Origin: Cryptomeria japonica
Taxonomy: Eukaryota; Streptophyta; Pinopsida; Cupressales; Cupressaceae
Direction: 5' to 3'
Assembly (NCBI RefSeq): GCF_030272615.1
Contig: NC_081413.1
Location: 607,204,209-607,268,208 of the forward strand
DNA: 64,000 bases
Positions 34,884 through 45,729 of this stretch are shown here, in pieces. The notes beneath the pieces were generated by a model. That model had not been told where the DNA came from and made no database searches. It saw only the letters and a program-made list of their open reading frames with translations. Position numbers and translations under genes: made by a program. Position 1 is the stretch's first letter. Each line of letters begins with the position of its first letter.

Positions 34884-35175
34884 GTGAACCCTAGCCATCA
34901 CCATTCTTGGCCGGGTCATGATCTCTGCGAACTCTAGCCACTGCCATTGATGGTCGGGTCATGATCTCTGTGAACCCTAGCCACCATTGTTGGTCAGGTC
35001 GTGATCTCTGCGAACCCTAGCCGTCACCATTGCTGGCCGAGTCATGATCTCTACGAACCATAGCCTCCATTGTTGGTCGGGTCGTGACCTTGGGTGTTCA
35101 TTCCTTTGCAAAACCAATCAGAACCCGATCATCTGTGAACCCTAGCCACCATTGTTGGTCGGGTCATGACCTTGG
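34884..35175 (+). repeat. tandem repeat in LINE A 5' UTR
   Basis: Six imperfect units of about 40-43 bp with the core GAACCCTAGCCACCATTG then TTGGTCGGGTCATGA. The fifth unit carries an extra insertion of about 40 bp. They lie 50 bases after the start of the element, 410 bases before the ORF1 ATG. Confidence 0.85.
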
Positions 35176-36922
35176 GCTTACATTGTGCCTGGGTGTTCGA
35201 ATCTGCAGGGATTAACTAGTCTAGAATATCCACAACTGTTGTGATTAGGGGGTGTCGCTACAACATGGAAGCATCACTCGACAATAGTTCATGAAGATAT
35301 TGTTGGTGACTCCTAGCCAGCGCAATTGGGGAAGAAATAGGCAGCCAACATTCACTATGGGTTCCTTTTCTTTGCGAACACGATCCTCTCAAACCCTAAG
35401 CCGAGAGGCTGCGAGGGTCGGCGACGGGGCTGTAGTCGGCCATCGCAGGAGGATGAGAGGCGATAGCCATCAAGTGATTTATGCCTAGTATTGATGCTGG
35501 AAGTATTACCGTGCATTCTTCTTCATGATCGTGCATGGTGAGAGGAAGTTGAGCATTGAGTAACTTAGAGTGATGTAGCGAAACATGCAACCAGGGTTAC
35601 TAGGACCTGGACCTGTGGGAGTTAGGCAGGTTACGTGGCAGCTACATGATGATGTATCAGAGAATAGATGTTCTTTTGATGGAGTCCAGTGGTTTCCAGG
35701 CAGGCTTCAGGATAAGGGGAGAGAAAGAAGATTCCCGCGACATCAGTTTGCATACCAACTAAATCGAACACCACAACCCCCGTTTGACATTTGTGAGGGG
35801 ACACCACCATTCTCACATCATTCTCTATTTGAATCACAGGCTAATCTTGCTAATCTTCCATCATATGTGACTTGGCCAAACAATACCTAGTTGATAAACC
35901 CCAAATTTCTTTCAACCCCAAACAATCTCCCAATAAACAACTTGCACCAAGGAGCACCCTTCAAACCAAAACAGATTACACAGAGCTGGAGAAAGAAAAC
36001 CCCTTGCCCATTACTTCTTGATCCACAAGCACAAAACTAGGATGCAAAAGGTAATGGGCAATGTATAAATGAAACATATAAAGAGGGTAATTGGGCTCCA
36101 GTCTTGCCAAAGAACAAGATTGCTGCTAATACTGGAAAATTAGGCAAATCTGAAGGTGTGTATAAGATCATTTTGCCGGACCACCTTATTCAACCTCAAA
36201 TAGATCTGCTACGTGCCACAACCCTCATTGGTAAACTTCATTCTACTATTTCCTTTATGCAACTTTCATTTTGGGCTAAATAGAATTGGCTGGGCTTAAA
36301 GGATATTTTTTTGATGGATAAGCAGTCTCTCTTTTTTATTGCCATTTTTTATTCTAAAGAACATAGAAATTGTGTTCATAGATATAAGGGATGGTTCTAT
36401 AAGGGTATTGGTATTATCACTTTGGCGTGGGTTCCAAATTTTAGCCTGGAGTTAGTTCCCCCTCTTTTCATGCCTTTTTGGATTACTCTCCCAGGGCTCC
36501 CGCTTGAATATCGTGATCCAAATATTGTGGAAATTTTGGCTAACCAAATGGGCATTTTTATCAAGCACGATCTTATCCCATATGAACTGGCCCATTTAAC
36601 CATCAAGGTATGCTTATTGCTAAACCTCACAAAGCTACTTCCCAAGTCCATTATAATGACTTCCTCCATAGGGAAATGGAATCAAGACATTTGCATACAA
36701 AGTACTAGAGATATTGATGACTGTATAGATTAATTGGGTCATTTTAATTCACAGTGTCGAGGTTCAGGCATTGATGATTTTAGGGTCTACAAGGACTTTG
36801 TGACTGATTACCATAAATGCTCCTTTTATCAATCTTCTCCATCTCCTCCTTCTACATCAAATGGGACAGCAAGTGTAATTGACTCAACAGAGAGCTCCGT
36901 ACCTTTGAACAATGTTGATAAT

Positions 36923-38189
36923 TGTAGCGTCCTAAAATTGCGACACTTGCAATTTTGACCGCATTTGGGTCTTCACGATGGCGACGCAACACTGAACCTG
37001 AATGGAGACCCCGAAACTTGCTCATGACATCAAAAACTACATTTTTCCAGCACCCTGGCCTGATCCTCCTTGCACCCTGCTGTCCTGGGAGGTGGGACCA
37101 GAGCGCCCAGCGCCCTGGTCCCCCAGGACCATGGCGCCCAGTGCTCTGGTCCCCCAGGACCATGGTGCCCAGCGCCCTGGTCCCTGGCCCTATTTTGGGC
37201 CCGATCTCCTATGGGACTTCGGGCCTTTTTGTTTGCAAATTGGAAAATAACATTTCCTGGTCGGCCTAAGGTCGGAAAAATCAGTCTTTTAACCCTAATT
37301 GGCAAGTATATAAACTACTTTTCCTCTCTCATTTTGGAGAGGATGGAAAAAGGTGAAAACGATATTCAAACATTCAAGCATTCAAGCATTCAAGCATTCC
37401 TTCAAGCAATTAATCATTCTAAGTCTCCATTCAAGGCTAAGTGTTGCATTCAAGACAAGGATTCAACCATTGAAGAGGAGATCACTTACAACACATTACA
37501 TGGTACAACATACAACATACAACATACAACAACATCTATACCTTCGCATATAAGGATACAAACATCCTTACAACAAGGTATTAGTACTTGTTTTACATTA
37601 CATTTACAACATTTCTCATTTCTTGGTTAATTCCAAAACTGGGGTTTGACCTAAAGGCAAACCCCTCATCCCTAACCCCCCAATCGTCCTCTCTTTTCTA
37701 TGTGTAGGTTGCAGGTACGCGGCTGTAATTGAAGATCTGGAATCCTTGTGCAGAGACGAACAGATCCCCCTTCGTTTCGCGGATTTTTCGGAGGACCGTG
37801 TGCACGCCGGGTGCCATCGTCCTGTCAACTTTCGCTCAAATTTGCAGAACAGCACCGTCTCGACATTTTACTGCTAATTCCAGGTCCGCAACTTCATATC
37901 ATATCCCTAACTCAGTTTATAAGCGAATCTTTCTCACTTTCTATGCATTCCTAGCTTAATCATTCTATCTACATTCTTTACAAAAGAGGGTATCCTTGCT
38001 ATCACAACCCTTGAAACTCATATAGAATCCAATCTTGCATTGCGTGGGATTGGATCTTGTGGGTTTCAACCCCTCTTTTGAATGTAAAGTCCCTCCTAAG
38101 TGAAAACCATCAACCCTAGTGACTCCCCCTTCTCTCTCCTCGGAGTTGGGGAGGGGAGAACGACTAGGGTTCGATTTTTCCGCTTTACA
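36923..38189 (+). repeat. G3 5' LTR
   Basis: Start TGTAGCGTCCTAAAATTG, end TTTTTCCGCTTTACA. Contains a GC-rich palindromic tandem repeat (37105-37195), TATA box near 37306, four copies of TTCAAGCAT (37370-37400), and GGAGGACCGTGTGCACGCC near 37790. Confidence 0.92.
37306..37314 (+). promoter_or_regulatory. TATA box in G3 5' LTR
   Basis: GTATATAAA preceded by ACCCTAATTGGCAA. The same site is present in the 3' LTR near 43944. Motif call only. Confidence 0.6.
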
Positions 38190-38192
38190 TTT

Positions 38193-38210
38193 TGGTGAAC
38201 CCGACATGAA
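38193..38210 (+). promoter_or_regulatory. G3 primer-binding site candidate
   Basis: TGGTGAACCCGACATGAA three bases after the LTR end. It starts TGG as expected for a site pairing with a tRNA 3' end. I do not assign the tRNA. Confidence 0.5.
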
Positions 38211-39370
38211 CATCCTTTTTGATTATTCATAGTTAGATCTGAAAATTGGATTCCTTGATTACATTTCCATGTTTGATCTTTTGCAAAATTTTAGAGGTTA
38301 ATTGCATAAAAACCCTAAATTTTCTTTTTAAGTAATTAAACTTGTGAAATGTTTAATTGTTAATGCTTGTTTCAGATCTGCTCTTCTATTACAAATTATC
38401 AATTCATATTTGTGCTTTAATTTTGAAAATTAAGTGGTTAAGTGTCAAAACCCTAATTTTTGAAACCCTCTTGATTCAACCTTTGTTCGACAATTTCACT
38501 GATCAAAACATCTCCAAATCGGTTGTAACTTTGGATTCCGCAATAAAATCATAATATCTTTCATCCCTGAAAATTTGGAAAAAAGTTGCGAGGACCGTGT
38601 GCACTCCGAGCGCGATCGTCCCCGACATTTTTTCTGAAATTTCGGGAGCTAGATCTTACTGTATTTTTCTGCTAAAATCTAGAATTTTGGCTGATTTTAT
38701 CAATTTTAACACCTTCAAAATTACAGTCAAAGTTGGTCTAGCGATTGCTTGGATTGAGGCTTCTAATCATTCAAAAATTGTTGAAATTAAAATTCATATC
38801 AAAATTGTGTTTCTTACTGTCCTAAATTTGAAAAGTGTGTTAGCATTCATTCGAAATTTCAGTGATTTATTCAAATTTTTGCAATTTGTGACTTTTGAAA
38901 TTAAGTGCTTAATTACAACAACTTTGATTTCCGCTTTCAAAATTAAATTTTGCGTGAAATTGAGTCAACTTTCAAATTTCAAAACTTGCATTGCTGTTGG
39001 TATTCCCTCTAAAATCATAAAATTCAAAATTTCAGTTTCCCTCTCTTTTTCAAAATTCAAATTTTGCGTTTTTCGACAATCTTGGTAGGGTTCAATTTTG
39101 AAATTGCAACTTTAATTTGGCCTATCTACAGATCGTAAAATCACTCAATTTTTTCAGGTTAGCTGTAAAATCATCATAACTTTCATCCTTGCAAATTTTG
39201 AAAAAAGTTGCGAGGACCGTGTGCACTCCGAGCGCCACGGTCCCGGACATTTTTTCCGAAACTTCGGGAGATTGTCCTGATTGTATTTAACAGCTTAAAT
39301 CTAGAAGATTGGCTGGTTTTACTGAAATTTGCTACCTCTAAAATTCAAAATCTCTCTCTCTCTCTAGTGT
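38211..39370 (+). other. G3 leader with internal direct repeat
   Basis: Noncoding leader. Two segments of about 150 bp (38546-38700 and 39168-39330) are similar, each with GAAAAAAGTTGCGAGGACCG followed by TGTGCACTCCGAGCGC and then TTCGGGAG. A CTCTCTCTCTCT run precedes the gag ATG. Confidence 0.7.
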
Positions 39371-42300
39371 ATGAGTTTTACAACAATAAGCCCTACTTAC
39401 ACTATTCCCGTTAGACGAAGCCTTAGAATTAAGTCTTTCCAAGGTTTAATTACTGAGGAGATGGAACCTAATTTGAATGGTCTTTTTAACGAGGACATGG
39501 GTAATTCCTCTAATCCTCTTAATGATGAAGAAGCTCTCCATGAGGTTTCTGTAGAACAACTTTCAAAATTGGATAACCAATTTGACGATTTTTGACAGTG
39601 GATGTCTCAAGAATACCCTGATAGTCAAGCTCTTCCTTTAATTGAGGGTCTAAAACGTATGCTTCAAAGTGATAAGAATGGAATTGATATTTTGCGTGGT
39701 ATTGCAGACATTGTGGATTCAAATGTGATGCCTATGAAGAGTTGTGCCGAAACCTTAGGTTATACACAACCTCCTATTCAAGTTAATCATTCTATTCCTT
39801 TGACGGCTCCTATTGCTAGTATACCTACTTTTACATCAAACATAATGACTACTTCAATACAAGACATTCCTCCTATGATCACTAATCATGGGGGCAATCC
39901 TTCTTCTTCAATCAACCCTCTTCCTTCATTCAATCCAACTTCTTCATTCATTCCTTCAATGAGTGTTCCTATTATATCTCCACAAATGAACATGACGCAA
40001 GGGGGCAATTCGTTTAACCATTCCATTCCTCCTTGTAGTGTTCCTCCTTTCCAATCATCTCCTATGACTAACTATCATAGTGTCCCACCACCATACTCTC
40101 TACCTTCTTTCAATAACATAACACATCCATCACAATCTAACACGTCTAATATGAACTCTTTGACTGAAGCAACTATTAACAATCTTGCACAAACTGTCTC
40201 TTCTTTACAGCAACAAATTGCCTTTATGAATCAATCTAAGTTTAGTGTGCCCACATTTGATGTTGCGAGCCCACTTTCTCTTGATATTGTTCGAGCTATC
40301 CCCCCTAAACATGTTGAAATTCCGCATTTGGAGCTTTATAATGGTAAGGGTGATCCTCTAACACATGTTAAGACCTTTCAAACAATATGTACTGATTTTG
40401 CTTATGACCAAAGGTTGCTTGCAAAACTGTTTACTAGAACATTAAGAGACAAAGCCCTACAATGGTATTGCTCGTTGCCTTCCTATTCTATTACTTCTTT
40501 CAAACAACTTGCAAATGCTTTCATTCAACAATTTCAAAACAATATAAGTCCTAAAGTTACTTTGATTGATTTAATGCATTGTAAACAAGGTGTTAAAGAA
40601 AAAGTGACTGATTTCATTGGTAGATATAAGCATTTGTATGCTCAAATTTCTTTTCCAGTGCCTGACAATGATATTCAAAGAATCTTTATTTCTAATTTAC
40701 AAAAAGACATTAGAGAAAAACTCCTGTTTTCTGAGTTTACTTCTTTCCAACAGTTGTGCGCAACTCTTCACAATTATCAACTGACTGTGAGTCAAATGGA
40801 ACAAGCAAATCCTATGGCTCCGAGTGATAAGGGTGATAGTAGTCAACAACCATTTGGGAAGTTTAAACCGAACAGAGAGTCCATTAAATTCAATGAAAAC
40901 ATCATCAACAACAATGTGAATGCGGCATCAAGTGTGCCTCCTATTTCTAAATTTTTCAAGAAAGAAAGAAAGTTTACTCCTTTGAATGAATCATTGCATA
41001 GTATTATGAATAAGTTATTGGAACAAAATGTGCTTACTCTTCCTCCTATAAGGCAAATTGATCCTGCAAAGATTAATTCACCTTATTTTGATAAGAATTC
41101 TTTTTGTCAATTTCATCGTCAACCTGGGCATGATACTGAAAAATGTTTTGCTTTAAAGGGGAAAATTCAAGATTTGATTGATAATAATACTATCTCTGTT
41201 TCTGGTGTGAATGATAAAGGCAACAAATCTGTAGCTCCTCCTAACCAAAATCTTCAGATTTTTATTGATCCATTGCCTTCTCATACCTCTAATGCGATTG
41301 ATACTACTGATTCCTCTGTCTCACCTGATGATCTCGTGTCTATGACTCCGAATGTGATTAACTTTGTGGAGCAACAGAAAATCCCTAAAGAACCTTCCAT
41401 CACATTTGATTCCAGTGAAACTATCAGGGCACCTGATGGTCCTTTATATATAGTTGCAAAATTCAAGAACACACCTTGTCGTGGGGTGCTTATTGATCCT
41501 TCTTGTATGGTTAATGTCATTACTGAAGAATTTCTTTTTACTTTGCAATTGAATCAAGTGATCTATGATGAAACAAATGTGATTGTGAAATTATTTGATG
41601 CATTTTCTTCTCCTGCAATTGGTTCTATTACATTACCTATTGAGGTCCGTAACAAATCCCTTGATGTGGACTTTGCTATTATTCCATCATCCGAACAATT
41701 TCGTGTGAAGCTAGGCTATCCTTGGCTATCTTCCATGAAAGCTATTGCTTCTCCTATTCACAAGTGTCTGAAATTTCCCCATAATGGTGAAGTTGTTACT
41801 GTCAATCATAATCTCTTTAAACCAGCTGAAAGAACTTCTAGCATTCCTATTGATTATTTTTGGCCTAAACAATTCCAATCTCTTCCTCCGCGAAGTGATC
41901 ATCTTTTCAAATCTTATCAAAAGTGGAAAAAAGACATGATCCTATCTCTAAGTGAACCTAGAACACCCAAACTTGACATTCCTATCATTCTTGAGAAGGA
42001 AGTTCTTCCTTTGAAAGATAAAACTAATGTCTTTCCTCAAGAAGATTCCCAACCCATCCCTATGGATGTGACTATGTCTATGTCTGATAAACTTCCTAAA
42101 AGTAGACCTATCCCTCCTCGTCATGATGGACTTGGTCTCCTTCCTAAACCAAATATTCCTCCCTTATATGGAGCAGTTCCTCCTCCTTCCTCTTATGGAG
42201 AGAAGAGACCTTCCTCTTCTCCTATTATTCAACCTAAGAGACCACAACCTAAACACCCAAGTGATAAGGATGAGAACATTCCTCCTCCTCAATCTCCTAA

Positions 42301-42817
42301 TCTTCCTACTAAGACTAGACGAAATCGTTCTGCACGTGAACGCCGATGAAAGCGTCGTCTTAGAGCTCAGGCGGCTGCTTCTCAAACTTTGCAATCCCCA
42401 AAAACACCTTCAACAAGCATTATTCCATTTTCTCCTCAGTCGACGATTGAGCCGAAATCTCCTAAACATAAGATGCATGATGGTCTTGATCCTGTGCGAG
42501 TTAAAGATCCTATTTTTATAAATCTTGATGATGATATAGATGAAAATGTTATTCATGATGAAAATGCTACTTCTCCTGTTCATTCTGATAGTGAATATGA
42601 ACTTGTTGATATTGATAACCATTTATCTAATGAATTTTCTAAAGCACTTATCCTAGCTCCTAGACAAGAACACCGCGGCTTGGGATATGAACATAGCCCT
42701 TGTTTGGATCTTGTGATAGCTCCATCTGCTGTGTTGGATGTTCCTCCTCTAGCGTGTTTCCTACCTTCTCGAAACATTGATCAGCAAGATCGGGGGGTAG
42801 ATGACGTGCTAGACTAG
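39371..42817 (+). pseudogene. G3 gag-protease, very long single frame
   Basis: One frame of about 1148 codons from ATG 39371 to TAG 42815-42817, interrupted only by TGA at 39593 and 42347. The largest uninterrupted part is 39602-42349 (915 codons). The N-terminal third is rich in Pro, Ser and Asn. The gag core is near 40310-40790 (HLELYNGKGDPLTHVKTF; KALQWYCSLPSY). A knuckle-like motif CQFHRQPGHDTEKC lies near 41106. An aspartic-protease-like fold is near 41440-41800, but with IDPSC where D-T/S-G is expected (41490). A proline-rich part is followed by an acidic C-terminal region without known similarity. No RT follows. Confidence 0.85.
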
Positions 42818-43547
42818 TTTCATTAGCATAGCAGATTCTCTCCTCCTCTCTTTTGTTACTTCTTCTATATGTTACTCTCATTCTTCTATTTGTTGTCCTT
42901 AGTGTTGTCTACTTGAGGATGAATCAAAGCATTGAGATCTCTCGATCTCTCTCATGTTGACTCAAAAGACACATGTGTTCCCTTCTTCTAGGTGACCTTC
43001 ATTGATTGGGGAATGAAGAACAATTATGCATACATACATATGATATACATGAATTATCATACAACATACTGACCCCGAGGAAAGCGAAGTCACCTTGTGC
43101 TTTGTGTTTTGTGTCTATTATCCTTGGGCTTATCTCACACTTGGAGGCTAAATCCTTGTGATAACGTGCTCCTTTCCTTTCTCATTCTTATATGTATCAC
43201 TACCTTAAAGCAATCACCCCCGGTGAGGCATGTGCGATCGCTTTAACGTAGGGGGGCATACATCCCATTCATATCTTTTCAAGTTACTTGAAAATTTCTT
43301 GGCAAATTTAGCCTTGCCTTGAAAATTTTTGATATCTTTCTTGCATGACTCATAGTGAGGGAACCTTACTACTGACAGTCATGGTTCTCCCTCGTGATCT
43401 TCCCTTTTACTTTGTCAATCGGATTCGTAAGATCCTTAGTCCACTGGGGGCTTGGTGTATCTTGCCTCCTTGACGTGGTGAAAGTTTTTCAATGTTGTTT
43501 CCTTGTACTTTACCGGAAGTATGAGCGTACGCTTATACTCCCGCTAA
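42818..43547 (+). other. G3 3' noncoding region
   Basis: No ORF. Contains CATACATACATATGATATACAT near 43025 and pairs of purine and pyrimidine tracts. The pol genes would be expected here in a complete element. Confidence 0.55.
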
Positions 43548-43560
43548 AGTGGGGGCTAAA
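43548..43560 (+). promoter_or_regulatory. G3 polypurine tract
   Basis: AGTGGGGGCTAAA immediately before the LTR start TGTAGCGTCC at 43561. Confidence 0.8.
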
Positions 43561-44825
43561 TGTAGCGTCCGAAAATTGTGACACTTGTGATTTCGACCGC
43601 ATTTGGGTCTTCACGATGGCGACGCAACACTGAACCTGAATGGAGACCCCGAAACTTGCTCATGACATCAAAAACTGCATTTTTCCAGCACCCTGGCCTG
43701 ATCCTCCTTGCACCTTGCTGTCCCGGGAGGTGGGACCAGAGCGCCCAGCGCCCTAGTCCTTCAGGACCAGGGTGCCCAGCGCCCTGGTCCCCCAGGACCA
43801 TGGTGCCCAGCGCCCTGGTCCCTGGCCCTATTTTGGGCCCGGTCTCCTATGGGACTTCGAGCCTTTTTGTTTGCAAATTGGAAAATAACATTTCCTGGTC
43901 GGCCTAAGGTCGGGAAAATCAGTCTTTTAACCCTAATTGGCAAGTATATAAACTACTTTTCCTCTCTCATTTTGGAGAGGATGGAAAGGTGAAAACGATA
44001 TTCAAACATTCAAGCATTCAAGCATTCAAGCATTCCTTCAAGCAATTGATCATTCTAAGTCTCCATTCAAGGCTAAGTGTTGCATTCAAGACAAGGATTC
44101 AACCATTGAAGAGGAGATCACTTACAACACATTACATGCTACAACATACAACATACAACATACAACAACATCTATACCTTTGCATATAAGGATACAAACA
44201 TCCTTACAACAAGGTATTAGTACTTGTTTTACATTACATTTACAACATTTCTCATTTCTTGGTTAATTCCAAAACCGGGGTTTGACCTAAAGGAAAACTC
44301 CTCATCCCTAACCCCCCAATCGTCCTCTCTTTTCTGTGTGTAGGTTGCAGGTACACGGCTGTAATTGAAGATCTGGAATCCTTGTGCAGAGACGAACAGA
44401 TCCCCCTTCATTTCGCAGATTTTTCGGAGGACCGTGTGCACGCCGGGCGCCATCGTCCCGTCAACTTTCGCTCAAATTTGCAGAACAGCACCGTCTCAAC
44501 ATTTTACTGCTAATTCCAGGTCCGCAACTTCATATCATATCCCTAACTCAGTTTATAAGCGAATCTTTCTCACTTTCTATGCATTCCTAGCTTAATCATT
44601 CTATCTACATTCTTTACAAAAGAGGGTATCCTTGCTATCACAACCCTTGAAACTCATATAGAATCCAATCTTGCATTGCGTGGGATTGGATCTTGTGGGT
44701 TTCAACCCCTCTTTTGAATGTAAAGTCCCTCCTAAGTGAAAACCATCAACCCTAGTGACTCCCCCTTCTCTCTCCTCGGAGTTGGGGAGGGGAGAACGAC
44801 TAGGGTTCGATTTTTCTGCTTTACA
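43561..44825 (+). repeat. G3 3' LTR
   Basis: 1265 bp, partner of 36923-38189. Differences are mostly C/T and G/A exchanges, plus a 2-bp gap near 43986. Confidence 0.92.
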
Positions 44826-45729
44826 ATAATATTGCAAGACCTTTCCAGGGTGTTCAGTTTCAAGATGTTCCTGCTCTCTCTCTGATTCCTTCTCAATCCT
44901 TTTGGGGCTCTATGACTGACGCTTTACTTCCAACAGAAAAAAGAACAAAGCCCTCCAATTTGAATAAGTCTCCTCACTATCAGGTTGCTATTTTTGGTTT
45001 AAGTTCTCTGCAAAAATTTGGGGGGAGATACAAGAAAGTATCTTTTAAGATCCACTGCTCTTCAATCCTAGTTGATTGGTTGTATACGAAAATATTTGCG
45101 TCCTCTCTCTTTAGGCAGCCCACTTCTTCTTTATTGAGTTTAACTTCTGTGGGAAACTCATATACTCAACTCCAGGAACTCTATATATCACAAAATGCAA
45201 AGGTCAACCTGATTCATAGCTTGATGTTTAATTTCCAACCTTTCCATGTGATTCAACGCAGTCCTCCCATTATTGGATCCTCATCAGATACTCCAAATAT
45301 TGAATTAATGGCACATGATATCCTTATCTCTCTTGCATCAAACTTGATAGATGAAATTGCTCTTGAGGAATTTCCAGAAATTCAGGGTGTCCCCGTTGTT
45401 GATGCTATGCCTCTTGCTCTCAATACTTCACCACCTATTTCATCATCCTTATTAGAATCTAGTCATGTTGAACACCTTGTGGTTGAAGATAATTAATATC
45501 AGCCCTTTCAGCCTTCCACACAACTTGACTTTGATTTTGCTCAACATCTCTCTCATGTTCAAATGGTTTCTTCATCTCCTTTGTTATATAAAACACCTAA
45601 AAAAAGAGGTCGGAAGCCAAAGATTATTAAAACCCAAGAAGAGATTGCAGCAGGTATCCAGACCACAATTGTAGATAAGTTTTCACCCCACACAAGACCG
45701 AGAAGAACATGTTGTTCTTCTTGGATGCA

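Larger units (their letters stand above)
36923..44825 (+). mobile_element. gypsy-type element G3 with gag-protease only
   Basis: Inserted in LINE A ORF1 with perfect 5-bp duplications ATAAT (36918-36922 and 44826-44830). LTRs of 1267 and 1265 bp begin TGTAGCGTCC and end TTTACA. Roughly 33 substitutions separate them by eye (about 2.5%), mostly transitions. The internal 5.4 kb has a leader, one gag-protease frame and a 3' noncoding part. There is no RT, RNase H or integrase, so it must have been moved by another element. The gag resembles that of Tat/Ogre-type gypsy elements by eye. Confidence 0.9.

Noticed and set aside
36852-37305. Pro/Gly/Arg-rich open frames around 37000-37300 and 43560-43990
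   Set aside because: They arise from the GC-rich tandem repeat in the two G3 LTRs and exist only because the LTR is repeated.
36923-38189. G3 LTR as a host promoter of an adjacent gene
   Set aside because: The adjoining sequence is decayed LINE A ORF1, not a host gene.
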